A DNA stretch of 64,000 nt from Pseudomonadota bacterium (GCA_018816865.1 JAHIUW010000017.1:1-64000); one strand, 5' to 3'; shown: positions 25,580-33,976, counted from the stretch's first letter. Program-made: numbers and translations. Notes: generated from the sequence alone by a model not told the origin.

Positions 25580-25782
25580 CCCCCCCCCGCAGCCAAACAA
25601 AACGCAGTGGACCCAACCCTTGCCAGCCCACCCTTTCCGGGGCAAATGCCCCAACCCTTCATGACGAACTTGAATTCTCCCCCCTTGTAGAGCAGACAAT
25701 TAATGGCGTACGAATTGCAAACAGCAATCCGCACCGTCGGTGGATTGACTCCCGCCGACCTGTCCACCAGGGGGAAGCACTC

Positions 25783-26604
25783 ATGAACGACAACGACAAC
25801 GGCAACATTCCGGGCGCGCCCGGCCAGGGCGGCCTGACTTCCAAGCCGGGGGCAAGACCCTGGATGGAAGACCTGACGCCACGTGACGACATGCCCACCT
25901 TCCATTGGTCAGTGCCCTGGTCGGACCTGATGATGACCATGTTCGTGCTGTTCACGGTGCTGTTTGTCTATGCCAGCGCCAAGGTGGACTACATGAAGGC
26001 CTTCCGTGGGCATGTGGAATTCGAGAACGTGGAGCAGATCTCCGAGGTTGGGACCCGTGAAGGCGATGTGGCGGCCTATGAAAAGCACGTGCCTGGCATC
26101 CTGCCGGACGTGGGGCCACAGCAGCTGTATGAGATGGTGTCTGCCGCCGTCACCGAGACCGGACTCCAGGACGTCACCATGGAGATGGAGGACGGCACCA
26201 TCCGCATCAGCATGCACGGGCCCATGCTCTTTGACCGCTTCAGCGCCACCCTGAACCCCGGAGCCGACGCATTTCTGACAACCGTGGCAGGCGTCATCGC
26301 CAAGGCACGCTACAACGTGACCATCCACGGACACACGGACTCCACCCCCGTGCACACTCCCGAATTCAACACCAACTGGGAGCTGTCCACCCAGCGCGCC
26401 GTCAATGTGGCCCAACGGCTGCTGGCCACGGCCCGCATCGATCCCGGACAGATCACCGTCGCCGGGCATTCCATGTACAAGCCCAGGACACCGAACCTCT
26501 CGCCTGACGGCAGGTTGCGCAACCGCCGGGTGGAGATTGAACTGACCCGGCCGGACTCCCCGCCTCCGGCCCAGCCCCGTCCGGCCCAAGGAGGCCCCCA
26601 ATGA
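25783..26604 (+). CDS. MotB-like OmpA-domain stator protein
   Basis: A 273-aa inner-membrane protein. A cytoplasmic N-terminus is followed by one transmembrane segment at about residues 44-64. It holds D48 (VPWSDLMMTM), the counterpart of the proton-carrying Asp of MotB. The C-terminal OmpA/peptidoglycan-binding domain (about 170-260) shows GHTDSTP, LSTQRAVNVAQ and RLRNRRVEIEL. It is coupled to the MotA-like gene by an ATGA overlap. The tail is Pro-rich. No flagellar genes adjoin, so it may power flagella or another ion-driven machine. Confidence 0.82.
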   Translation: MNDNDNGNIPGAPGQGGLTSKPGARPWMEDLTPRDDMPTFHWSVPWSDLMMTMFVLFTVLFVYASAKVDYMKAFRGHVEFENVEQISEVGTREGDVAAYEKHVPGILPDVGPQQLYEMVSAAVTETGLQDVTMEMEDGTIRISMHGPMLFDRFSATLNPGADAFLTTVAGVIAKARYNVTIHGHTDSTPVHTPEFNTNWELSTQRAVNVAQRLLATARIDPGQITVAGHSMYKPRTPNLSPDGRLRNRRVEIELTRPDSPPPAQPRPAQGGPQ

Positions 26605-27482
26605 TCCGTGCCAACATCATCGGCGTGGCCATCTGCGCCGTCATCTTCATCGCCGCGTTCCTGATCACCGGCAACGCTGCCGCCTACCTGAACGTCGAAG
26701 CCTGCATGGTCGTTGTCTCGGGCACCTTTGGTGCGGCACTGCTATCCTATCCCTACGACCACCTCAAAACGGCCTATTACGTGGCCAAGGGCACCTATAC
26801 CCACCCAGGTACCGACCCGGATGCGGTCATCGGCGTTTTGCTGGACACGGCCATCCGCTCGCGCCTGGACGGCCTGGCCGCCATGGAAAAGGCAGGTGAG
26901 CAGACGACCATGCACTTTCTGCGCGGCGCACTGAACATGCTGGCGGACAACTATCCCGAGCATGAGATCCGGGACATCCTGGCCACGGAAATCCACTTTT
27001 TCAGAACCCGACGGATGCAGCAAGAACGGGTCTTCCGCTCCATGGCCACCTACGCCCCGGCCTTCGGCCTGGCGGGGTCGGTCATCGGCCTGATCGGCCT
27101 GCTCATCGGCCTGGGAGACACGGGCGAGGTCCTGCGCTTCATCCCCATTGCCCTGATTTCTACCCTCTACGGCATCCTGTTCGGTAACTTCGTACTGACC
27201 CCCGTGGCCGAGAACATCCGGGGCAAGACCGACCGCGAGGTCCTGGTGCAGCAGCTGATCATCGAGGGTGTCTGCGCCATCAAGACCGAAGCCAACCCGC
27301 ACATCCTGGAAAAACGCCTGACCTCGTTTTTGACCCCGGCCTCACGCCGCGACTCTCAGGAAAACTTCGCCGAGTTGCGCAAGAAGTATGTCAAGATCGC
27401 CCAACAGCGGCGAGAAGCCGAAGAATTGGCGGCCCGGACCGCAGCGGGCGGAGCAAGCGCCAAGACCCAGGCCCGACGTTGA
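26601..27482 (+). CDS. MotA/TolQ/ExbB-like proton channel protein
   Basis: A 293-aa inner-membrane protein with four hydrophobic segments. The last two flank YAPAFGLAGSVIGLIGLLIG and IALISTLYGILFGNF, the MotA/ExbB proton-channel signature. A large cytoplasmic loop lies between helices 2 and 3. The order motB then motA is reversed from the usual operon. The C-terminus is Lys/Arg/Ala-rich and cytoplasmic. It ends just before a strong terminator. Confidence 0.85.
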   Translation: MIRANIIGVAICAVIFIAAFLITGNAAAYLNVEACMVVVSGTFGAALLSYPYDHLKTAYYVAKGTYTHPGTDPDAVIGVLLDTAIRSRLDGLAAMEKAGEQTTMHFLRGALNMLADNYPEHEIRDILATEIHFFRTRRMQQERVFRSMATYAPAFGLAGSVIGLIGLLIGLGDTGEVLRFIPIALISTLYGILFGNFVLTPVAENIRGKTDREVLVQQLIIEGVCAIKTEANPHILEKRLTSFLTPASRRDSQENFAELRKKYVKIAQQRREAEELAARTAAGGASAKTQARR

Positions 27483-27501
27483 GCAGCCCCTTTCATGCAT
27501 T

Positions 27502-27538
27502 CAAAAGCGCCCCGGCAGGTCATGCCGGGGCGCTTTTG
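27502..27538. terminator. Bidirectional terminator, 16-bp perfect stem
   Basis: CAAAAGCGCCCCGGCA and its exact complement enclose a 5-nt loop. A and T tracts at the two ends let it work for the plus-strand motBA-like pair and for the convergent solute-binding gene. Confidence 0.93.
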
Positions 27539-27557
27539 AGTGTACAAGCCGCTGCCC

Positions 27558-28394
27558 TTATTCCAGTGCGGGCAAGAACTCCTGCCGCAAACGTCTGTAT
27601 GCCCCATTGATGATCAGCTTGCGGGCCTGCATCTGAAACTCGTCCAGCCGCCCGACCAGTGGTGACAACTTGGAAAAGACCACATAGACCGGCTGTTCCT
27701 CGCGGTAGCCATAGGGTGCTTTTTCGATCTCGGCTTCCAGCCCCAGACTCCTGATGCGGTAGTCCGTGGCTGCTTCGGTACCGATGAAGGCGTCAACCCG
27801 ACCATGGATCAACATATTGATCTCCTGAAAGGCCTTACCGAAAAGCACCTTGCGAAGGAGCTCGTCACGATCGAATTTCTCAAAATAGGACGCGCCCCGC
27901 CCCACCCCGATCGTCAGGCCGTACAAATCCTCATAACACTGGATCAAATGAGCCCGCCCGCGCTTCAAGTAGAACGCCTTGTTCGTATCCCAACGATACG
28001 GAGGATTGATGAAGTGCAGATAAAGCTCCCGCTCCGGGCGGTGCAGCATCCCCACCATGCAATCAAGATCGCCGGTTTCCATCATTCGCAATGCCCGCAC
28101 GAACGGGCACTCCACAATCTGAACCTCCAGCCCCATCTTCTCGGCGATCAAGCGCACGAATTCAATATCCACGCCAGAGTATTGACCGTCCGGGGTCACG
28201 ATTTTCCAGGGCGGCAGTTCGTTGAAGGCCAGCCGCAGCACGGCCTTGTCCATAGCCCCCGCATGGGCAACCCCGAGGAGCAGCCACACAAGCAGCAAAA
28301 CGCAAGCATTGCGCACCATTATTTTTGTACCGCCAGCCATGAGCTTGTCGTTCGGCAAAACGTGACTCCACTTTTTTAATCGGTTCCTCAGCAT
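27558..28394 (-). CDS. Periplasmic solute-binding protein family 3 (paralogue 1)
   Basis: An SBP_bac_3-type protein of 278 aa with a signal segment VRNACVLLLVWLLLGVAHAG. The fold markers are LRLAFNELPPWK, SGVDIEFVRLIAEKMGLE and GVGRGASYFEKFDRDELL. It is closely similar to the next gene upstream (28530-29294), indicating tandem duplication. No ABC permease or ATPase adjoins, so it may be an orphan receptor or sensor for a small polar ligand. The ATG at 28394 has GGAAGGG upstream but gives a long n-region; M at 28319 would start right at the signal peptide. Confidence 0.8.
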   Translation of the reverse strand: MLRNRLKKWSHVLPNDKLMAGGTKIMVRNACVLLLVWLLLGVAHAGAMDKAVLRLAFNELPPWKIVTPDGQYSGVDIEFVRLIAEKMGLEVQIVECPFVRALRMMETGDLDCMVGMLHRPERELYLHFINPPYRWDTNKAFYLKRGRAHLIQCYEDLYGLTIGVGRGASYFEKFDRDELLRKVLFGKAFQEINMLIHGRVDAFIGTEAATDYRIRSLGLEAEIEKAPYGYREEQPVYVVFSKLSPLVGRLDEFQMQARKLIINGAYRRLRQEFLPALE

Positions 28395-28470
28395 AACACC
28401 CTTCCCAGTATCAGCAAACAGTTACCGAATAAAACAGACCACCAGCCAAGCCTGTTCCCGCAGCCCAGCA

Positions 28471-28501
28471 AAACAAAAACCCCGTGCGACATCGCCCGGG
28501 G
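28471..28501 (-). terminator. Rho-independent terminator of solute-binding paralogue 2
   Basis: On the minus strand GCCCCG, a loop and CGGGG are followed by TTTTTG. It lies about 30 bases past the stop at 28530. The stem is short (5-6 bp) with a 12-nt loop. Confidence 0.6.
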
Positions 28502-28529
28502 CTTCTGAGATCAATCTGGAGAAACGATC

Positions 28530-29294
28530 CTAGTGCGGCAGATACTTCCAGCGGAGCCGGTCATATTCCCCGCTCTGCAGCAGTTCCCGCACGATGCAGC
28601 TCAGTTCTGCCCTGCGTTCGGCCAGGGGAGAGAGCTTGGAGATCACGATGTAGACAGGCTGAACCTTGCGATAGACGAACGGAGCCTTCTCGATCTGATC
28701 CTCAAGCCCCATTTCCCGAATCAGGTAGTCGGCAGCGGCTTCGGTCTGAATAAAGGCATCGAAACGACCGTGTAGCAGTTTCTTGATATTCAGACGCCCG
28801 TTGCTCACAGCCTCCTTGTGGATCAGGGGATCATGATCGAACGTCGGAAAATACTTCTCCTCACGCCCCACGCCAATGGTCAGATCGTACAGATCCGTAT
28901 AGCAGCGTATCAACTGTCCCTGGCCTTTCTTCAGATAGAAGGCCTTGTTCGAATACCTTCTGTAGGGCGGTTCCACAAAATCCAGATACGTCTCCCGATC
29001 CGCGCGTCGCAGGACACCGGTCATCACATCGACGGTTCCGTTTTCCAGCATCCTGAGACCTCGCACAAACGGAGCCTCCACAAACTCCAAATGCAGATCC
29101 ATCCGCTCGGCTACGAGTCGAAACAGCTCCGTGTCGATTCCTTCCTTACTCCCGTTAGGTCCTGCAATCTTCCACGGCGGAAGCTCACTGAAGGCAACGC
29201 GCAGCGATTGCTGGGCAGCATATCCAGAAGGGCAGAACACCATAAGAACAAAAATAGCCAAAAAACTCAGACAACGGCAAACAGACGTAGGCAC
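28530..29294 (-). CDS. Periplasmic solute-binding protein family 3 (paralogue 2)
   Basis: A 254-aa SBP_bac_3-type protein with a signal peptide (FLAIFVLMVFCPSGYAA). It shares the run LPPWKI, the ligand-site region FVRGLRM and YSNKAFYLKKG with the neighbouring paralogue. I chose a GTG start at 29294 because GAAGGA lies 7 nt upstream and it places the signal peptide at the N-terminus. No transporter genes adjoin either copy. Confidence 0.78.
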   Translation of the reverse strand: MPTSVCRCLSFLAIFVLMVFCPSGYAAQQSLRVAFSELPPWKIAGPNGSKEGIDTELFRLVAERMDLHLEFVEAPFVRGLRMLENGTVDVMTGVLRRADRETYLDFVEPPYRRYSNKAFYLKKGQGQLIRCYTDLYDLTIGVGREEKYFPTFDHDPLIHKEAVSNGRLNIKKLLHGRFDAFIQTEAAADYLIREMGLEDQIEKAPFVYRKVQPVYIVISKLSPLAERRAELSCIVRELLQSGEYDRLRWKYLPH

Positions 29295-29501
29295 ACTGGA
29301 ATCCTTCTCTTGCTGTGATATATCAGAATAGCCATCCAAGCACAGGGATATTCCGAACGGCATGGATATGATGCTCTCTCCCAAACAACAAGCCTAAATT
29401 GAACTGATTTTCATTGATTGAGCCCCTCGCGACCAATCATCAGGGCGCCCCGCGGATCACTCCACGGGGCGCCCATGCCGGCGACGTTGCAGACAATGAC
29501 A

Positions 29502-30161
29502 TCAGGCCCGTTCGGACTTCTTCTCCCATTCCTGGACCGAATCCACGTCCTCGACCTCCTCCCAGCCAGTGAACATCGCGATGATGTGCGCGGACACGGC
29601 GTGGCCCGTGGTGGTCATGTAGACGTGGACCACCAGGAAGGCCAAAAAGCCAAAGGCTCCGGCCATGTGCAGCAGGGCCACCATATCCAGGGACAGGGAG
29701 GTGGCAATGCCGAGTTCCGCCCACTGGTTGTAGAACAGGTACAGAAGCCCCGTGCCGATCTGGAAGGGGATGAGCACCGCGGAGATGGAGACGTAGGTCA
29801 GGCGTTGCAGGGGATTGTGCTTGCGCCGCACCGTCTTGGGCACGGGATGCGGTTCGCCCCTGAAGATACCGCTGACGTAATACATCGCCACCTCATAGAT
29901 CTTCTCCATGGTGAGGATGTACTGCTTCCATTCACCCGTGGTGGCCAGCCAGAAGACGATGAACACATACAGGCCAAGCCAGCTCCAGGCACAGAAGTCG
30001 TGGATGGCCACGGCCTTCTCGAACCCGAAGAGGTCGATGGTCCCATGGACCTCGAACCCGGTCAGGGCCAAGGTCACGATCAGCGCCCCCTGGGCCCAGT
30101 GCCAGAAACGCTCGAACCGGGTATAGAGGTAGATCTTCTTCATTCCTTGTTTCATGGGCAT
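29502..30161 (-). CDS. Cytochrome b (hydrogenase/formate-dehydrogenase type) membrane subunit
   Basis: A 219-aa di-heme b-type membrane anchor. Histidines expected to bind heme are visible in RFERFWHWAQGALI, KAVAIHDFCAW, ALLHMAGAFG and VVHVYMTTTGH, arranged in four or five helices as in HyaC/FdnI. It starts 4 bases after the octaheme cytochrome stop, with the ribosome binding site inside that gene's end. It should link the periplasmic cytochrome to the quinone pool. Confidence 0.85.
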   Translation of the reverse strand: MPMKQGMKKIYLYTRFERFWHWAQGALIVTLALTGFEVHGTIDLFGFEKAVAIHDFCAWSWLGLYVFIVFWLATTGEWKQYILTMEKIYEVAMYYVSGIFRGEPHPVPKTVRRKHNPLQRLTYVSISAVLIPFQIGTGLLYLFYNQWAELGIATSLSLDMVALLHMAGAFGFLAFLVVHVYMTTTGHAVSAHIIAMFTGWEEVEDVDSVQEWEKKSERA

Positions 30162-30164
30162 GAG

Positions 30165-31847
30165 CTAGTCCTCCTTCCCGTTGCGTCTGCGCGAGGCCAT
30201 ACGTAGCCCGCCGTGGATGAACACACCGACGAATGAGGCCAGCACAACCAGCCAACCCGCTAAATCCAGACCCGCCTGGGAATCACGACCGGGCATGTAG
30301 AATCCGGCCAGGTTGGCCAGGCGGCTGGTGTTGGAATGACATTCGTTGCAGGAGACCGCGTTGTCCTTGGGAGCCACCATGTGCGTGGTGGGGAAGACCC
30401 ACTCGGTTTCCACAAAGCCATACTCACCGGAATAGTCCAGGGAGGCATAGGCCATGCCCGCCTTGATGGCGCGGCCCCAGTCATAGGTCTTCCAGTAGGC
30501 GTCGTCATCCTTGCCGAACAGATGCGCGAGCACCATGTTCTTGTTCACCGGGTCGTAGGGTGTCTTGCCGCGGTGCACCTTGAAGGGCATGATGCGCGAC
30601 TTGGGATCATTCCTCTCGCCCACGGGCCAGGACAGCTTGACCACTCCGGAATCGTCGATCTTGTCCGTGGCCCGGATGCTCTCGATGGTGCCATTGAACC
30701 AGAAATACTCGGGCACCACGTTCATCTCCCAGCGGAAATCACCCTTCTTGCTGTCGTAGGAATGCTTGCCCAGCGGACCATCGAGCACATAGGGCTTGCC
30801 GTCCTTCATCTTGCCCGCAGTTGACCAGTCCCATTCCATCTTGGTGGGTTTTTCACGGGCGAATTCGGGGATGTGGCAGGCCTGGCAGGCCACCTTGTCT
30901 GTATGGTCATTGGCCTTGTGCCCGGCCCTGTGCGGGGTGGCGCTGTGGCAGGACTCGCAGGTGATCTTGGTCGCCAGATCATCCTCCAGCAGACTCTTGC
31001 GCTCCTCGGCAGCAGGATGGGAATAGATGCGCCCCGCAATATTGTGGACCGACGTGGTGTGGCAGCGGGTGCAGTCGAAGTTCTGACCGTCCACGCCCAT
31101 GTGCACGTCCAGCTTCTTGGACGGCTTGAGCAGGGACGAATCCAGGTCGCCGTGCTTGACCCCATCGCCGCCGCCGCCGTTGAAATGGCAGGAACCGCAA
31201 TTGGAGCGTGAGGGGCGGCCCAGACTGGCCACGATGGTCTTGTAGTCCGGGGGATAGAACTGCTCGGCGCCCGCGAACTTCTTGGGTTCCTTGACCGGAT
31301 ACCCGGCCATGGTGGGGAACTTTTTGTAGGTCCCGGACTGATCATGGCAGACCAGACAGTCCACCTTGCTCTGGTCCGTGAAATCGAAGTTCTTGTCCTT
31401 CCAGCCATACCCTGCATGACAACTTGTGCAACGAGCCTCGTTGCTTTGAATATTCATTCAAAAATTGTTGATCACAAGGCCGCCCTTGCCGACCTGTTCT
31501 TCCTTGGGCAGGTTGGGGTCCAACCACGTCCAGTGGATGGTCTTGTGGAATTGGATGGCGGCCTCGGTGTGGCAGGTCAGGCAGGCCTTGGTCAGGTCCT
31601 CGGGAGTCTTGAAATCCTGTTTCAGGATCTCGTGCTTGGAGTGGTCCGAAGTGATCCAGAGCTGCTGTTCCTTCACGGCCTGGCGCGCCAACTGGCGACC
31701 AGGGGCCGCATCGTCGTCACCCGCCGGGGTGGACGTGTCCACTGCGGCGAGCGACGGCAGCACCAACAGCAGCGTCAGCATCAAGGAGGAAGCAACGGTA
31801 AGCGCCGCGTGAAGTGCGGCGCGGGCCAAAGACAGGCATACGGTCAT
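30165..31847 (-). CDS. Octaheme tetrathionate-reductase-family cytochrome c with in-frame TGA (predicted selenocysteine 130)
   Basis: A periplasmic multiheme reductase of 560 aa read through one TGA at 31460-31458. There is a signal peptide (about 18-35), eight CxxCH heme sites at residues 89, 140, 164, 217, 259, 297, 321 and 500, and a C-terminal helix anchor at about 527-548. The frame is unbroken apart from the TGA, and heme 1 lies upstream of it with hemes 2-8 downstream. The TGA falls in VINNF-TGA-MNIQSNEARCTSC, where family members, as I recall, have Cys after NNF near the active-site heme. A hairpin fitting a bacterial SECIS follows. A gene caller would split it at 31458. The ATG at 31847 follows AGGGGG. 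Relatives reduce tetrathionate, nitrite or hydroxylamine; the substrate here is unknown. Confidence 0.85.
31428..31444 (-). promoter_or_regulatory. Candidate bacterial SECIS hairpin
   Basis: On the mRNA, GCAACGA-GGC-UCGUUGC forms a perfect 7-bp stem with a 3-nt loop. The stem starts 13 nt and the loop 20 nt after the UGA. Known bacterial SECIS elements have the loop 16-37 nt after UGA and a G among the first two loop bases; both hold. The AGG-CU apex resembles the AGGUCU apex of E. coli fdhF. Codons in this stretch are unusually A/T-ending for the gene, as expected if the RNA structure is selected. Confidence 0.75.
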
Positions 31848-31933
31848 ACAGACACCCCCTGGGGTTCCCAATCCTTGCGGCGTCCCAGCGTGGACACCGC
31901 AAGCGGTTGCAACGGGGGGTGTTGTGCCCCCCG

Positions 31934-32347
31934 CTAGGAGCTGCAGTTCTCGTAGTTGATCTGCGAGATGGTGATCGAATCAAGAATGTCGTTCATGGCC
32001 TTGGTGGCCTCGACCCAGACATTCCTGACGTTGCACTGGGGCGACCGCGTGCAGAACTCCTGGTCGCCAACACAGTCCGTCAGATTGATTCCACCCTCCA
32101 GCAACCGGACCACTTCGCCCACCGTAATTTCGCTCGGTGACTTGGTCAGAACATGCCCGCCCTTGGGGCCGCGCACGCTGTCCAGGTACCCACCGCGCTT
32201 GAGCGGACGAATCAACTGCTCAAGATACTTCACCGAGACACCAAGTCTCTTGGAAATATCACTCACGGACACGGGTTTTCCGTTGGAGTTCTCCGCGATA
32301 TCCAGCAGCATTCTGGTTCCGTAACGGCTACGAGTTGACAGCTTCAT
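31934..32347 (-). CDS. Rrf2-family Fe-S transcription regulator
   Basis: A 137-aa winged-helix regulator. The N-terminus MKLSTRSRYGTRMLLDIAEN and the helix-turn-helix SDISKRLGVSVKYLEQLI followed by RGPKGGHVL are typical of Rrf2/IscR. Three cysteines in the pattern C-x6-C-x5-C (DCVGDQEFCTRSPQC) are suited to bind an iron-sulfur cluster. It lies between the cytochrome b gene and the octaheme gene on the same strand, so it probably senses redox, NO or a sulfur species and controls this operon. AGGTAAAGG precedes the ATG. Confidence 0.9.
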   Translation of the reverse strand: MKLSTRSRYGTRMLLDIAENSNGKPVSVSDISKRLGVSVKYLEQLIRPLKRGGYLDSVRGPKGGHVLTKSPSEITVGEVVRLLEGGINLTDCVGDQEFCTRSPQCNVRNVWVEATKAMNDILDSITISQINYENCSS

Positions 32348-32356
32348 CCTTTACCT

Positions 32357-32429
32357 CCCGGCATGGAGTGATTTCAATGGGTTACGCCTAATTATCTTGG
32401 TTTAGCGCACACGTTACACCCATGCCGGG
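32357..32429. promoter_or_regulatory. 10-bp inverted repeat framing the Rrf2 promoter
   Basis: CCCGGCATGG (32357-32366) and CCATGCCGGG (32420-32429) are exact complements 53 bases apart. They bracket the likely Rrf2 promoter (minus-strand GATAAT near 32395), and the inner arm overlaps its ribosome binding site. Inside, GGGTTACG and CGTTACACCC form an imperfect second pair. Two operator arms with looping, or an mRNA hairpin hiding the ribosome binding site, are both possible. Confidence 0.5.
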
Positions 32430-32496
32430 TTATTTCCAATACTTTTCCCTGATAAAATGTAGGTGATTAAATGCATCTATACCCCGCTGCTAGGCA

Positions 32497-32967
32497 TCAA
32501 TCCATACGGGGCGGGCGCTTCTCCATGATCTGTACGAGATACGGCTGGGACAGCCTGCGGGCGGTCAAGGCCAGAACCCCGAAAAGCATCATTGCAGCGA
32601 GGTGCGCCCAGTCCACTGCCATGACCACGGACGGACTGTACCAGAGGTCCGGGTCGTTCTTGGACACCCTCACCAAGCCGGTCACCACCAGCAGCGCCAG
32701 CGCCAGTACCCGCCAGCGCCCCGTGGACGTCAGGCCCCAGCCCCTCGCAAAACAGGTATTAGCAATCCAATAACACACCTGGAACAAAAAGACAGCCGCC
32801 GCCAGGTAATGCAGGGAATGGGTCAACCCGAAATCTCCCAGCCAGGACAACCCCGGAATGCTGGTCATGTAATAACGGTTGAACAGCGGCATCTGCGCCA
32901 GGCCGGTCACCGCCAGCAGCGAGAGACTGGCGGTCCAGAGGCGGGACATCCAGGGGCTAGCGTTCAT
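32497..32967 (-). CDS. Four-helix cytochrome b-like membrane subunit
   Basis: A 156-aa membrane protein with four hydrophobic helices. Candidate heme ligands lie in LTHSLHYLAAAVFLF and DWAHLAAMMLFG, one His-bearing helix in each half. It overlaps the upstream Fe-S subunit gene by 11 bases, so the two products probably form one complex that moves electrons between quinone and the periplasm. I do not recognise a precise named family. Confidence 0.7.
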   Translation of the reverse strand: MNASPWMSRLWTASLSLLAVTGLAQMPLFNRYYMTSIPGLSWLGDFGLTHSLHYLAAAVFLFQVCYWIANTCFARGWGLTSTGRWRVLALALLVVTGLVRVSKNDPDLWYSPSVVMAVDWAHLAAMMLFGVLALTARRLSQPYLVQIMEKRPPRMD

Positions 32968-33976
32968 GACCGCCCTCCCCGCCTTTCATGCCATGCACAA
33001 AGGTCAGCAGCCCGGCGGCCAGCCCCATGAACGGGGCGGCGGCAACCACAGTCGCCAGACTCTCGTCCCGGGCCATGACATCCTCTGCCGGACCAAGGTG
33101 CGGTTGGCCTGGCCCCTTGGCGATGGCCTCGTTCAGGACATCGAAGGGCACGGGTGAGACATAGAGGGTATTGGTGCCGCCGCCTTCTTCCAGACCGTAG
33201 AGAAAGCCGCCGGTCTCGGCGACCAGGGCCTTGGCGCGGGCGATGATTTCCGAACGCGGGCCGATGCTCTGCACGCCCTCGGGACAGGCCTCGATACATG
33301 CGGGCAACTCGCCTTGGGCAACACGGTCGTAGCAGCGGTCGCACTTGTACATCACCCCATTGCCCGCATATTCGGGCAAGAGATCCAGGTACAACCCAAC
33401 GCCGGACTGGCGCTGGGGGATGCCCCAGGGGCAGACCTTGCGGCACTTGGCCCCGCCCAGGCAAATGGCCTCGTTGATGCGCACGATGCCGTTGTCCTGC
33501 TTCAGGGCCGCGCCAAAGGGGCAGAGGTCGGCACAGGGCGGGTTCACGCAATGCATGCAGCGCCGGGGGATATTCACTTCCAGAGACTCGCCGTCCTTTT
33601 GGACTTCGGCAGTCTGGATGGTCAGCCAGTTGTAGGGGGTCAGGCGGTCCGTCACATCGCGGCGGCCCGACCAGTCCTCGACCCTGGTGCGCGAATGCGG
33701 TCTGGGGCGTGGAATCGCCCCCTGGGGCTCGGGCTTCTTATGGGCATTGGCCTCGGCGCAGGCCTCCACGCAGGCCCCGCAGCCAATGCATTTGGACAAG
33801 TCCAGCAGGGTGGCCAAGTCCTCACCCCGGGACGAGATCGACCCCGTCCCATCCGTGCCGGTTGTCGCACCGGTCTTTGCGGCAGCGTGGACAGCCGAGG
33901 CCGCAGCCCCGGCAGGTGCGGCAGCCACCGCGGCGCCACCCACACCCAAGGCCTTGAGGAATTTTCTTCGATTCAT
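32957..33976 (-). CDS. Tat-exported 4Fe-4S electron-transfer subunit
   Basis: A 339-aa periplasmic ferredoxin-like protein of the HybA/DmsB type. The Tat motif NRRKFLKALG is at residues 2-11. Four cluster motifs are visible: CIGCGACVEAC, CMHCVNPPCADLCP, CLGGAKCRKVCP and CDRCYDRVAQGELPACIEACP split across its ligands. The C-terminus has a hydrophobic helix (VVAAAPFMGLAAGLLTFV) that may anchor it. I chose the ATG at 33976, directly before the Tat motif; 33997 is possible. It is the first gene of the respiratory operon. Confidence 0.87.
   Translation of the reverse strand: MNRRKFLKALGVGGAAVAAAPAGAAASAVHAAAKTGATTGTDGTGSISSRGEDLATLLDLSKCIGCGACVEACAEANAHKKPEPQGAIPRPRPHSRTRVEDWSGRRDVTDRLTPYNWLTIQTAEVQKDGESLEVNIPRRCMHCVNPPCADLCPFGAALKQDNGIVRINEAICLGGAKCRKVCPWGIPQRQSGVGLYLDLLPEYAGNGVMYKCDRCYDRVAQGELPACIEACPEGVQSIGPRSEIIARAKALVAETGGFLYGLEEGGGTNTLYVSPVPFDVLNEAIAKGPGQPHLGPAEDVMARDESLATVVAAAPFMGLAAGLLTFVHGMKGGEGGHER

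Noticed and set aside
30165-31457. Separate seven-heme gene starting at the ATG right after the TGA
   Set aside because: There is no ribosome binding site, no signal peptide and the first heme would be missing. The upstream frame supplies all of these in the same phase, so one gene with a recoded TGA explains the data better.
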